Both the position numbers and the translations under genes were made by a program. The notes under the pieces were generated by a model that was given only the letters and a program-made list of their open reading frames with translations, ran no database searches and was not told the origin of the DNA. 64,000 bases of DNA from Lucifuga dentata (lineage: Eukaryota > Chordata > Actinopteri > Ophidiiformes > Bythitidae): positions 1 through 64,000 of the forward strand of contig VXCM01000296.1 of NCBI GenBank assembly GCA_014773175.1. Direction: 5' to 3'. Shown here piece by piece: positions 1 to 12,612 of the stretch. The first letter of the stretch is position 1. Each line of letters begins with the position of its first letter.

Positions 1-1620
1 AGCTTCTAGCCTTGCTACCTTTCCACCTGGTCTCTTGAACACAAAGTATATCCACCTTTCTTCTTCTATTGATTGGTTAAAATAACAATAACAAATACCC
101 TTTTCCTCTACTGTTTTGCAGTCATGTTATAAAAAATATTTTCAAAGAAGTAGCTTGGATTAATGAAAAATAATTTGAATTTGAAAAGAATTTGGGTGGC
201 TCAAACAAAAGCCTTCTTTTCAATTTTTGTATTTATCAGCCTAATAAACTCTTTCAGATATCTGTATGTAAATGTGGTTGGAGTGAGTATTGATTGAAAT
301 ATCTACCAAACTGGTGAATTCATGAGCAATTGTACAGAGTGCAAAAATGAGTAATCATAAGTATTTTACCAGACAATCAAACATATATTCAAAACTTGTG
401 AGAAACACTGATCATGACATACTTGTGGATAATTTATGAAGTATGGTAGCTGGTTGATAATCATGGTTACTTTTATCATGTCAGACAGAAGGTAAAGTGA
501 TCCTGTTAAAGTCATTTTGCAGAGAACATAACATAAAAACTTAGCCAACTGAATCATTTATCCTGAGTATCACCGAGCAGCGTTTCCCAAACTTTTAGAG
601 GGCTGAACAAAAATAGTCATGGGGGCTGATTCATGACCAGATTCACAAATGGAATTGTCCAAGACTATCGGAATGACCAAAAATTATGTCCTGAACTGTG
701 CTTTAATGTTTTTATTGGGAATGTAGCCAATATGTCTTTACACAAATTACAAAAGGAGTCTAAAAGTCAATGTTACAATTTAGTACCAAAGGCACTGTCC
801 TTTTACTTTAACAAATTAAGCCCTCATATAATAAATACATTAACTTAATTGTTTGTAGGAACGATTATTTAATGCTAATTTTGTTGCAATCATTTAAGTA
901 AGTGTAAGAAAATACAGGGAGTGGCATGTAACTTTCATTACTTAGTTTCATTATGCACGCTAACCAAGCTGAGGGAACTTCAATAATGTCACAGCTCCTA
1001 AACAGAGTTATGACGTGATCATGACATGGATTAATCACAAACAAATAACAAATACAGCAACAACAGTAAACACTAAAGCGTGTTTGTTCCATGAATCTTC
1101 TTAATATTAATTAGTTAAGCTACTATCCAAAACAAACTGGTAAACCACGAGCAAAATAATATTATATGCATGTTGACTGAGAAAATGTTGACTATGTTAC
1201 AACAAACAACCGGAAAGACAGCACGACATAATAAAGAATGAGGTAAAAACACACTAATAACAAAATTAACTTATCAGCAAGTTAGCTGGTGATAATTGCA
1301 GGTTTAGTAGCATTAGCTCTAGCATGTTGGCTACATTGGGCGTAACAGCTAACAAGCTATCCTTCCCGGCTGGTTAACAACGCATAAATAACGCTTTAAT
1401 AAGTTCAGAGAGAGTATTGTAACTCAGATTATTATACGTATAAAACATAAATCTTGAAGACTGGATAACTAGCAACAGATGTTCTTTCGATCCTTTATGC
1501 TTCCGCGCTAGCAGCTAAGGTGGCTAGACAAGCAAAAGGCTAACAGGAGCTGATCGTAACCAGACGATGCAACATAAAACAAACAAACTGTAACGCTGGT
1601 ATTTGGATTCATAATGTCAC
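1..1620. other. Gene-free AT-rich flank
   Basis: No splice-consistent coding segment or recognisable domain was seen on either strand. The open frames here are short and have no family resemblance. The sequence is AT-rich without an obvious transposon. Confidence 0.5.
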
Positions 1621-1624
1621 TTAC

Positions 1625-1775
1625 CGAGAACTTAAACAGTCTTCACCTTGGCACGACGTTTAACGGAGGCTGAATTACGGTAGGAAATGAAAAGCCTTAG
1701 CTAGCTCCTTGTTAGCTCATGGTTAGCTGACTGGCGAAACTCCACAGACTGACTACACGTCCTGTGGGCTCGGCT
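1625..1775 (-). other. Possible 5' noncoding exon of a divergent gene
   Basis: Read on the minus strand, the segment ends in TTCTCG followed by a good donor (gtaagtgac) at 1624. It lies beside a small GC- and CpG-richer patch (about 1740-1810) that could be a promoter. No long open frame is present, so it would be 5' UTR of a gene running off the left edge. This is inference from the donor and base composition only. Confidence 0.25.
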
Positions 1776-1799
1776 CCGTCTGACAACGCCCGCCCGCCT

Positions 1800-2589
1800 G
1801 GGACACCCACACGTAGTAAACATTACTCTTTACTTTTTCTATGAATGCTTTTTGTATCTAATAAATCCAAGGAAATACATTTTAAAATATTAAGCTCTTT
1901 ATCAATAAGTTCAACATATTCCCCATTAAACTGCATTTGTTTTTAATAAATAAATTTAAATCGATGTATGTTGTATTTATACTTTTTTGTGTGTTTCTTA
2001 TCACTTGCTGTTTTCTTTCTTTCTTTCTTTCTTTGTATCTCTGTTAGGCTGTAGTCTAATTTTTTTGACCTGCCCGTGTCTTATTTTGATCTTCAATTAC
2101 GTTTTTTTGTTTTGTTTTGTTTAAGTTAAAGTTAAGATAATACATTTAGAAAATTAAGTCTGTTGATTTTTCATTTAAATTCCTGTTAAAATATATCACA
2201 ACATAATTTATAATAAAAAAATATAATTTAGTTCTGCTACATAATGACATTTGCTTTGTGTTTGAACATAAAAAGATAAAGGAAGATTAAGACTTTTTTT
2301 TTTTAGCATGTATCAAATAAAGGTGTGACTATTGATATTAAAAATGGCTGCATTTTATTTTTACTATTGGAACGGTTGTTCCACCGTCAGGATCCTGGTT
2401 TTGTGTCTGCAGCTTTACCACCACACCTAAATGGAATGGTGCCAGTAGTCACGCCTGCATCATCTCAGTGAGATTATATCAACCTGTTTCCAATACAAAT
2501 CAGCTTGTTTGCAGAATGAAGTGTTAGTATTGAAACAAGACAGAATTCCTGCTGTGAAAAAAGGTTTATTGATCTAATGATTGGCTAAT
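1800..2589. other. AT-rich intergenic spacer
   Basis: No gene seen. It contains a (CTTT)n run at about 2012-2034 and several A/T runs. It separates the possible divergent exon from the MED1-like gene. Confidence 0.4.
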
Positions 2590-2668
2590 CAGCATAAATA
2601 CTGTCAGGTTTGTTTAGGAGAATATCCTTTGTCAAGTCAAAGCGAATTAAATGGACTCTGAGGAGCAG
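2590..2668 (+). other. Possible 5' noncoding exon of the MED1-like gene
   Basis: The segment ends in GAGGAGCAG with donor gtaaatgg at 2669. It has an ATG at 2651, but joining to the next acceptor (2946) gives a stop after six codons (ATG...CAG TGA). If the exon is used it is therefore 5' UTR with a tiny upstream open frame, and translation begins at 2949. Confidence 0.35.
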
Positions 2669-2948
2669 GTAAATGGCCTACATGCATCCATACAAAATGG
2701 ACATGATTGACTTCAAATAATTTCCTGAATTAAGGGAAATCTTAAATCTTATGAAATTACAACAATATCACATTTTAATCCTCCAAAACCACAGCTATTG
2801 ATAAGTTATAATTTTCATGTCTCACTTCTAATCTTTAATGAAGACTACACATTGAACAGAACACACACACAAAATGGTCATTCTATCAAGTCATTAGTTT
2901 CACATTTTGTCAGGATATCATCTTTCTTTTCTCCTGTATGCTGTAGTG

Positions 2949-5900
2949 ATGGAGTCCATTCTCTCTGACCTGCGCTTGAAATTTGCAAGGAGGTCATGGA
3001 ATGACACTTTTCAGCTTGTCCGTAGGTGCATGGTAAGATCAATTTCAGAACCAATACATTTAGAGTCAGATCAGATTGCAGTTTATCACCTTGTTCCCCC
3101 TTTTAATTCCACAGTGTAGATAATTCATATGTTTGGTTTTAAATGTTAAGAATGCCTGTATCTTAAATGCAATAGAGTGACATTTGAATGAATAATAGTT
3201 ATTAGACTGATTACTGAATGTTTTTCCTTTGATATGATGCACTACAGATGAGGAAAGTTGTGTGGTGATGCACTAAGAATGAGCTCATCTATGCTGGAAC
3301 ACATTAGGCTTTGTCTGATCAGCACTCTACAGCCTGTCACATCTTTACTTCTTATCAACCAACAGGCAGACGTGGGGTCAGCCAAATGAAACAAAACAAA
3401 ATTTGATTGTTGCACTTTGCTTTTGGTCCAGATTTAAAGGGAATAAAATTTGCAGCGTGTAGTAGATTTCAAACCATTTTAAGTTCAACAAACGGGCAGC
3501 AAAGTGTAAAACTGGAACATTTATGGCACTCAGTGCTGCTATGCTGAGCTGTAGCCTGAGGCTCTTCAGTTTAAAGAGGGTGGTTAGTTTAGATTAGTCA
3601 TGGGTGGGGCAGCAGGGTAGATAATACTTTGGATTAGAACAAAGTGGATCTTGGCAATAGTTAGTCTCTTGGGTCTGCAGGAGGACCATGATTACTTGGT
3701 GGTCTAAATGATGTGTGGTCTGAAGGGAAAAGACAACTGGATCCAGGTCAAACAGTTCTCAGAGTAGCTTTTTTAGTAGAGGCCTCTCTAAAACTGAATA
3801 AGAAGCAGAGTTCTCAGGGTACAGTGCACAATATCTTTTCACAGAACAAGGTGCATAAAGAGTTCATCCCTCCTGGTTTAATAACATACTCATCCTGCAA
3901 CATTTCCCATTTATAGTGTCATGCAGTGGCCGCTGCATGGCAGAATGAGCAGGAGGGCCACGGTCACAAGGATGTCATTGCCACACAACTGCTCCATTGT
4001 TGCTGTTTTTCTTTTTTTTTTTCTCCTTCCATTAGGACAAACCCAGAGATGACTCCAAACCCTGCGAGCCAATAGTCAGAGCTCTGGAAAGGCTCCAAGA
4101 AACTTTTAATGGTAAACAAGCAGCATACTGATGATTCTGTTTCAAAATGTTATAATTATTATCATCAGCACACGTTGTTGAGGATATGCTGAATTGATGT
4201 GTGATTTGGACATGTTTCAGTGACCTCTATGAGTACTATGAAATCTCGTCTGGAAATAATAGCCAGAAAACAAGGGTAAAGACTTGACTTATCAATGCAG
4301 ATTGTCACATTTTTAATAATTCTGTACTTAATTGACCACTCCATTAGTCTCAGTTTTATTTCTACCAGTAAACATGTGAAGTATGGAGTAGCATCAATAT
4401 AATCTGATGCTGTTAAATAAAATGGTGGCAGCTCTGACAATCATTTGTTCGTTAGGATGGGCTTTCACGTTGCTGAGAACACATGCTACCTGATTGCTGA
4501 ATTATTCTACCTGGAGATTGAGCTGCTGCCAGGTGGGGAGGTGGAGGAAGTAAAAGTGTCCATACACGGAGAACCCCTTCTGGTATGAAGATGTTTGTTT
4601 CCAAAAGGTCATTCACACACACATACACACATCCTTATTGCCTATTCTGACAAAATGAAATAATTTTGCAGCCCAGTGAGTCGTTTCTTCAGCTGTTGAG
4701 GTAAGAGGAAGAGTTTGTACTTGAAGCTGAAGATGACAGTTTCATCAAAGGATTCATGTTAAGATGTAAAAATTGGTTTGAGATGCATTTAACAGTATTG
4801 CACTGCTTCTTGGCTCACACAGGACAAAAAACTTTTCTGAGTTCTCTGTGAAGTTGGACAGCTTGTCCTCCAATTGCAACCTCCCTGGAGACAGGTACTG
4901 CCTTTTAAACATTATTTGTCAACATTTTTTGGTCTCTTGCATTCATTTAGCTAATTTTCTCCTTTTTCAGTGAAACCAAATTAAAATTGTGTGCATCTCT
5001 ACAATACCTTCGGAAAGACTTGCAGGAAATATCACATTTTCCAAGGTGAGTAACATGACATAAAGTTCAAAATGTTGCTAGACAGATTGCAATCATTTTC
5101 TTTGATTCCCTCAGAGCACCACAACACCGTGACCCCCAAGTGGACATGATTTGCAATGGCAGGATGGGACGTCTAATATCAGGAATAGAAGGTACAACAT
5201 ATGCATAAGCAAGAATATCAGTTACGTATGCATATCTTCTTCTGTTGATTTAATTGTGAATTGAAGAGAAAATACTTTGTCATTCCAGGATGCCCTATGA
5301 TCACCCAGTTTTATATGAAGACTAATGAAATGAAAACATCAGATTTACGTAAGATGCCAAGATTTGTTAAGGGTTTTCTTAGTCGATGCTTGAATAGACT
5401 CTGGACTCCCTTAAGGTCTTCCATGGTGCTCGGCTTTTGTGGGATTGTAAAATGAAAAAGAGGCACATTTGTATATGAAAGTCACGTGCTGAAGTATGTA
5501 AGGTCATGAAGAAATTTCAGGTTTTCCTGCTGAAACGATCTTGCATTTAAAGCGATGACAGACGTGGAAGCAGTTGTCCAGGCAGCTCAGGTGACTGTGG
5601 GGCTCAGTGATGTGATTCACCAGCTTCAGATGGAATCTGTGATCCCACAGCCTCCACAGTTTGATCGCCAGGGGTAATGGCTTCTTCCTAATGGGGTGTA
5701 ATGTGTTATTTGCTCCTTCTATCACTCACCAGGATACTTTATTATGCCACTATGAATGTGTTGTCAGTGCCAGTGGTGTTAAAATCTTAAACGTGTGTGT
5801 TGCGGCAGGCATCCCGTGCTCATTCCCTTGGATGAGGTGCCACACGAGACACTGCCTGCCTGCTTCCTGCTCAAACTACAGCCTCCAATCCCGATGATCT

Positions 5901-7138
5901 CGTCCTTTGTACACAAGCTTAGTGAAATTACAGGTCTGGTGACTTTGCACAGTCAGCATGTCTACATGGATGCTTTGACGGAGGCATTAAACATGCATAA
6001 TGTTGGAATCTGCACAGTGTAATGACAACTTTTTCTGTTAGATTATGGGCCACTTTATTGTTGAATTCCAGTGACACAAGTCATTGTTGAAGAATGTATT
6101 TTTAATGTCCCATCATTCTGCTTTTTTTCTTGATGCTGTCTCACAGATGTTGCCATAGCAGATGTTGACCTGCAGTGGGCACCATTACCCAAGCTCCTGA
6201 TGAGAAGTATATTTAGCTCAAAAAGCCAGGAGGAACCATTAGATGCAAAGGATACCATTTTTATTGTGGTACATACATGTCTTTTGTTATTATTCAAGCT
6301 TTAAATGTAATGTACAATAAATCAAACCAATACTTGTTCCTGTTCAGCCTCTTCCTGGTCAAATGACCCATGGTTACATTTTCCCGGGTGCTTCATGGGA
6401 GATGCCTGCACAGAGAGGGACTGTGTTGGACAGCATTCCCTTTACTCATCCTGTCCATGTTCCCGAGCTGCTGGATCTGCTTCGCCAACAGTGTGTCATT
6501 AATACCCTGCTGAGTAGCTGCATCACCTCCCAGTGTGTGAGTCCAGGTAAACTGCAATATACTGAAATATAAAGGTTAATGTTCTGAAATAAAATATTTC
6601 TTTAATTTCTCCCTATATATGGAACATTTTATTGATGCATGCTGTTAATCAGGTTCAGCTTATGACCTGCACTTCGAAGTCCTCCCAGAATCTGACACCA
6701 GCTTCTCTGTGACCTTCTGCCGACCCGACATCTACTCCCTCTCTGTTTGTGAGCACATTTACGGATTACATACTAGATATATACTTTGGCAACTAGTTTG
6801 TGGGTAATATATACTTTTTTTTATGTGGATTCAACCCACTTTACTACTTTCCTATGAAAACCACATACCACCAAACTTGATGACATAAGACTTAATCAAT
6901 CAAATTTAAAGGACCATACCGGTCATTTTGCTTGTTTGAGCCTAATACGTATTTTCAATTTTCATACATGTGACAATCATTTCCCAAAGCATACTACTGG
7001 AACAGTGATGAAACCATTGGTTTCAGTTCATTCTGGTATGTTACTGAAATCAACTTGTTGATACTTGAAATGTTCTTGAGATACATAATCCATCATCCCG
7101 AACAACACTTGTATTCAAGTTTTTTGTTCCAAATTCCG

Positions 7139-7171
<33 letters not shown>

Positions 7172-8177
7172 NTTTTTTTTTTTTTTTTTTTTTTTTTTTA
7201 TATATAAAGGTGGGTGTATCATTTGAATATTTGATTTTGAAAGAGTAACAGTTTGCAAAATATCAGGAAAGCTGAAATATGGTTTTATCCTTTGGGAAAT
7301 GGTTGTCAGTAATGTAATNTTTGCAAAATATCAGGAAAGCTGAAATATGGTTTTATCCTTTGGGAAATGGTTGTCAGTAATGTAATGTGTGAAAATTGAA
7401 TATATTAAACTCATACATGCAAAATGAGTGGTATGGGCCTTTAAGATTTACTCATTGTGGTGGAACTACACACAGAGTATTTGTGTCCACAGTGCTGGTG
7501 AACGTGTTTGGGCATCGTCAGCTGACCTGCAGCTTGTTTGGAGCAGGAATCGGGGATCCCTCTTTAAATGAGTACATCTTAAGTGTTATGAAGCGGTATG
7601 GCTGCATTACATTTCTCCCTCTTCTTGCTCCACCATTACAGTTTTAACAGAGTTTACATATAGAACAAGTAGACAGACTCTGGGCCTCCTTCCAGAATAG
7701 GATCAACATTCCAAATCCTCTAGAGATGGCTTTGATATACCAGCACATTGATTCCACTAAGCTCTGCCCTGCCTTCTTTGTGTTCTGGTTTCAGTCTGAT
7801 CTTAATCTGTTTGTTTTTGACTCAGGTGCATGTCCATTCCTTTGACGCTGAAGGCCTTATATGATAAATTGGGACAGATCACCTCTACCTCGCTTTCTCC
7901 CAACCGCCTAGCCTCCACAGAGGATGAAACTGCCCAACCAGCTCCTGCCATTGCCACCATCTCAGAAGCCAACATTGCTTCGACCTCGACTGCGTTCTCC
8001 CAGGGCGCAGCGCGATCAGAGGAAAATTTCACGGATTCTGCTTCAGCCCGCTGTGCCATGTCTCCAGCCCAATCGGAGCTTTTTCCTGAAATAAATAGAA
8101 GTTCTCCTGTCAGCCCTGACCCATTAACAGATCTGTTTTCAGACTGGACAAGCGACAGTGACCTAATGACGGACTGA
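2949..8177 (+). CDS. med1-like: Mediator of RNA polymerase II transcription subunit 1-like (short form)
   Basis: MED1 is the nuclear-receptor-contacting subunit of the Mediator middle module. Sixteen coding exons join in phase with consensus splice sites: 2949-3032, 4036-4111, 4221-4275, 4456-4582, 4672-4700, 4823-4894, 4971-5045, 5115-5191, 5289-5348, 5553-5673, 5809-5933, 6147-6268, 6348-6546, 6653-6748, 7493-7595 and 7826-8177. They give 590 aa. Recognisable MED1 core motifs in order are LKFARRSWNDTFQLVRR near the N-terminus, NLPGDS, LPACFLLKLQPPIP, LPGQ...HGYIFPG, LDLLRQQCVINTLL and RCMSIPLTLKAL. After about residue 485 only a Ser/Thr/Ala-rich stretch and an acidic tail (DLFSDWTSDSDLMTD) remain. 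Canonical MED1 exceeds 1500 aa and has two LxxLL receptor boxes after the core; neither is seen here. The weakest junction is the acceptor at 5552, supported by phase. The start ATG 2949 was chosen because upstream frames close. Confidence 0.85.
6906..7444. repeat. Palindromic element, TTAAAGGACC family (copy A)
   Basis: Both ends carry the inverted terminal sequence TTAAAGGACCATACC...GGTATGGGCCTTTAA, followed inward by TTTTGCATGTTTGAGCC-like sequence. It fills most of the MED1-like intron between 6749 and 7492. It contains a T-run with an N at 7172 and one duplicated contig overlap (7252-7318 equals 7320-7386). Confidence 0.75.
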
Positions 8178-8255
8178 AGCTAAGATTCCAAGTCTACAGC
8201 ATGTGCATGTGCCATTTTTGAAATCAAGCCTTTAAACTGTCTGTTTTTACATTTG

Positions 8256-8261
8256 AATAAA
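8256..8261 (+). terminator. Poly(A) signal of the MED1-like gene
   Basis: AATAAA lies 79 bases after the stop codon in a T/A-rich context. Confidence 0.6.
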
Positions 8262-10536
8262 TATATTGACAAAGAAGCTCTTTCATTCAATCCTAAATTT
8301 TCTACCTGATTAATATATTTTTCAATATTTTCTTTGTACCACGTCTAAAAAGTACTCAAGGTATCATGCCAGCCATACAGGATTATATTATGTAACACGT
8401 GTTTGGGCATGTCTCGGTTCCAGATGCTGTGCAGCTTCAGTGTTTTGAGTTGAGAAAGCTACTGTTTGTTAATTCATGTCATCTGTGATCATGCTCATCT
8501 CCCAAATGCAGGAAGTTGAACTATTTTGTGCATTCCAGCGTGGCAGAGATGGTTGGCTGTAAAGGTTTGAGGTTTTGGCATTTGACCTCTTTCAGACATC
8601 CAAGATCCCAGTTGATTGGTACCATGTGAGCCAATCAAACACAATTAAAGTCCACCATGCATTCTTGATGTTTCATCAGAGAATGAAGTAGAAATCAACA
8701 CCATATATTTAAAGAAGAAATAGCTCTTTACTGGATGCAGGGAGGTGTATCTTGAGTAAAAATGGTTTAGTGCGATAGACAAAAGCCTTTAGCACTGTAG
8801 CACATTTAGCATTCTTTTGCATGTTAGAGGAGCATACCGGTGATCATGCATGTTTGAGCCTAATATATTCCATTTTCATACATGTTACGCTACTGACAAC
8901 CATTTCTCAAAGGATAAAACCATATTTCAGCTTTACTGATATTTTGTAAAATCTCTTAATCTTTCAAAATCAAATATTCAAGCGCCCACCTTTAAAATCG
9001 ATGTTTCGCCTAATAGTTATGCAGACTTATGAAGTCACGGTTAAAATTTTTCAGTAGACGCAGGTCTTCTTTTAGGACTATATTCTCTGGTGGAGACATA
9101 AATTCACTCCATGCTTTTTATTGCGTGGAATGCTAAAATTACATAATTTCAAAAAAAAAAATTAATACACATCTTGTTCATGATGATGGCTTACCTATCC
9201 TAAGAACATTTCAAGTATCAACAAGTTGATTTTAATAGCATACCAGAATGAACTGAAACCAATAGCGGTCTGGAAGGTAGGAAAAAAAAATAATAAAGAA
9301 TCACTGTTACAGTAGTATGCTTTGGAAAATGACTGTCAGTAACTTAACATATAAGAAAATTGAATATATTAGGCCCAAACATGCACGATCACCAGTATGG
9401 TCCTTTAAGTACAATATAACCAGCATTTGATATGAATAGTACTGATTTGGAATGGAAGTTCTCAGACTACTGCATCAAAGAATCTTGACAAGGAATGAGT
9501 ATAATTCTTGAAAAAAAGTTCCACTATGAATGAACGTGTAGGAGTTAAATATTTGTGGAAAGTGATGTTTTTCCCCCTGCAGATCATGAACTAATATAGC
9601 AAATATGCGAATAATCCAGCACATTCCAGAAGTCTGACACCTATTAAAGACTTACATAAGTATGATGCAGTCTAATGCAGAGCTCCATTGTTTTGTTGAG
9701 GAATAACACTTAGTCAGGAGAGAAAATACTGAATAATGTAGTTTTATATGATCTTTTTTTTCTGATCCACCGGTTTCATGTGTACCAGGAATCACAAGTT
9801 CTGGGTGAGTAACGAGCCGGGTCCACACTCTCCTCCTCCTCTTCTCTGGAGTTTTTTCGATACACAGAAGACAAAGTTTGCTTCTTGTTTAGCTTCATTA
9901 TTTTCCACAACAGNAGTTTTTTCGATACACAGAAGACAAAGTTTGCTTCTTGTTTAGCTTCATTATTTTCCACAACAGCGACGCAGATGGACGAAGCACG
10001 CAAATGCAGTATTTTCTTTTGGCTTGCATCATAGAGTCAATGTGCAGCCTACACGCATAAAACTCAATGTCTTACCCAAGTTTATTGGTCTCATGTCGCA
10101 CAATGTGGCTAGCAATGTACTTATAAGATGTCGGTGATCTTGCAGTGTGTAGCAGCCTTTAGAGACAACATGGAGACTGCATGGACGGATTATCATGATC
10201 ACGGGCCCCTATCTACACACGCAAACAATACACACGCACTACATGTGCCCTCTCCAAGCACACAGAGTTTAGTCGCACAATTGCACAAACAATCCACAAC
10301 CACACAGCATATATTACTTTGAAATTATATTCGTTATTTTGACATATTAAATTACTGCCACTTTAGGTCTGTTGTTCTATGCATGCCATGTACGGAACAG
10401 CATACATCTTTAGGAGTGAAAACACACACCCTAATTTAAATAACACCACCAACAACAAACTGAAAGACTACACAAATGAACATCAAATAAAGCACACAGC
10501 TACAGCCACACAGCCCTGCAGTGAAACATGTCCTAC
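8262..10536. other. Gene-free region with a palindromic element
   Basis: No gene seen. It holds copy B of the TTAAAGGACC palindromic family at about 8824-9408, whose left end is diverged (TTAGAGGAGCATACC) and right end intact. A contig-overlap duplicate lies at 9850-9913 / 9915-9978. The short open frames are not supported. Confidence 0.5.
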
Positions 10537-11117
10537 CTGAACCACAGCGTTCTGCTGGCCTTCTTTGATGACAAGTCATTAATCAAGTCGCCAAAGTCGA
10601 GTTCACGGACGAGTTCCGATTCAAAGGCCATGAGTGACAGTATGTTCAGGTGTCTCTGTGCCATCCTGGTCTTTCATTTGTTTTTAATCCTGGACATTTG
10701 TGAAAAGGACCGTTCTCCCTCGCAGTTGCTGACAGGTACAGTCAGATACAGTCTAAACGCAATGTATGTTGGGAAATGTTGACTGTAATCCACAATCCAG
10801 CATTGTTTTCAGACGTTTCAATGAAAGGGCACAGCCAACTTCTTCCTGGTAATGTTAGCATCAGCATTAGCCACTGCAGCATCAGTCGGAGTGCAGTTTT
10901 GTGAACTTGGACTAATGTTAGCAGTGCAGGCATTAGCATTAGCAGCCAGGTTATCCTCAGATGGCAGCGCTGCTAACAGTAACATCACCTTCCACCTGTT
11001 TTTTGGTGAAAAATGTTGAAATAGAGGATATTTGTTGTAGCAAAGCAGCAGCATCTTTAGCTTCTTTTCTTTTTTGAGTTTACACATTGCCAACCCACTG
11101 GGCGCGCGTTTCTCCAT
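10537..11117 (-). pseudogene. Possible hAT-type transposase N-terminal remnant
   Basis: Read from 11117, the minus strand opens MEKRAPSGLAMCKLKKEKK and then, after a one-base shift in an A-run, continues AKDAAALLQQISSISTFF followed by TKKQVEG before a stop. A basic KxPSGxxxRKxKKEK start followed by an LLxxIxxxxxFF segment is reminiscent of hAT/TTF-zinc-finger transposase N-termini. A further open piece lies at 10631-10537 (MAFESELVRELDFGDLINDL) with a donor at its end. The assignment rests on resemblance only. Confidence 0.3.
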
Positions 11118-11771
11118 GTTGACAGTGAAACTGACATTTGACCTTTATCCAACGTCATTACGTGATTTATCTTAATGGCTAATTTATAAAACATTCAAAC
11201 AATTTCATAATCACACTACATTTTCAAAATCAGATTTAGTCCAATATTTTAAAAACAAAAATACTTTACATGTTTAAAAAAATTTAAAAAATATATTTAT
11301 CTTAAGGCCAAGGGCCCCTATTGGCTCCAGGGTCCTGGACATGTGCCCCCTTTGCCCATGCTGTAATCTGTTCTGTTTGAGAGAACGAGAAGGAGCTGAA
11401 TGGAACCCACACCGACTCTGGATCTGGATCAGACGAATTTATCTTCTTTGTGAACGGGAAGAAGGTAATTATAGATCATCATATTCTGCTTAAATTGGGA
11501 TTCTGTATGATTGTTAAAACTCCAACCCAAACTTTGATTTTTTTTTTTTTCTGCAGATTGCTGAGANTTCTGTATGATTGTTAAAACTCCAACCCAAACT
11601 TTGATTTTTTTTTTTTTCTGCAGATTGCTGAGACAAATGCAGATCCTGAAATGACCTTGCTGACGCATTTCAGGAGCCGCATACACACACACGTGCGCGC
11701 CCTGCCCTGCCCCACCCCACCCCGCTTCCGTCTGCTTTCTATATGACATCATTTTGATATGACATCACTGG

Positions 11772-12604
11772 TAGGGTTGCCACCCGTCCTGTATAATACA
11801 GGATCGTCCTGGATTTCAAAGTAAAATACTGCGTCCCGGACTCAATACAGGATGCAGTTTGTCCTGTATTTTCATGCACATTGTTTCATGTATAACACTA
11901 GGTCTTCAATGTGCTGAAAATAACATTCAAACCAGTTTTTACACGCTGAGTTAAGAAGTTTTAATTTTACGGATGTGACTGCTGCGTCAGTGCACGTTCC
12001 ATCAGAGTCATCATCGCTGCCTCAGGAAGTGAAGTGTCGCTGTTTTTTTGAGAAAATTTTTACAATGTCTGCAAGTGTACCCCTGAAACGCAAGAGGCTA
12101 TCAAGATATCGATCTGAGTGGGAGACAGAGTTTGAGTGGGTTATCCCTGTCTCTGGTGATGATAATAAAGCAAACTGCAGTTTGCCATTGAGCTTTTTCA
12201 GTCGCCTATGGAGGGATGTCTGACCTCAGACAGCACGCTGCAGGTGTTAGCCATGTCCGAGCAGCTAAAGAGCANAGGGATGTCTGACCTCAGACAGCAC
12301 GCTGCAGGTGTTAGCCATGTCCGAGCAGCTAAAGAGCACAAGACTCAGACTGCAATCGTAATTTCTTTTTGCCTTAGACCTCCCCCGAAGCAGACATGGT
12401 ATGTTGTTTAATTAATTGTGTGATGCCTATGTAAGCTATGTAACTTAGCCTATACAGTTGCTATACATTCAGTCAGGATTTAGGCAATAATCAGTGCCAA
12501 CTGATTGATTATCTTATTGATTATTATTGATTGATTATTGATTGGAAGCACTGATCCTCNCCCCCCCCCCCCCCCATTATACCTGAACAGAAGTGGCAAC
12601 CCTA
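11772..12604 (+). mobile_element. hAT-like element remnant with BED-type zinc-finger coding fragment
   Basis: The ends are perfect 12-bp inverted repeats, TAGGGTTGCCAC at 11772 and GTGGCAACCCTA ending at 12604. Flanks ATCACTGG (11764-11771) and ATCACGGC (12605-12612) match at 6 of 8 positions, as expected for a decayed 8-bp hAT target duplication. Inside, plus-strand frames read KRKRLSRYRSEWETEFEWV...GDDNKANCSLPL and then SDLRQHAAGVSHVRAAKEHK, the layout of transposon-derived BED-like zinc-finger N-termini. One expected Cys is replaced and the frame is broken. A contig-overlap duplicate (12212-12274 equals 12276-12338) lies in the coding remnant. Confidence 0.6.
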
Positions 12605-12612
12605 ATCACGGC

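Noticed and set aside
7252..7386. Exact tandem duplication read as a real repeat
   Set aside because: A single N separates identical copies here and at ten other places, which fits unmerged contig ends.
7802..8059. Minus-strand open frame of 85 codons
   Set aside because: Antisense shadow of the last MED1-like exon.
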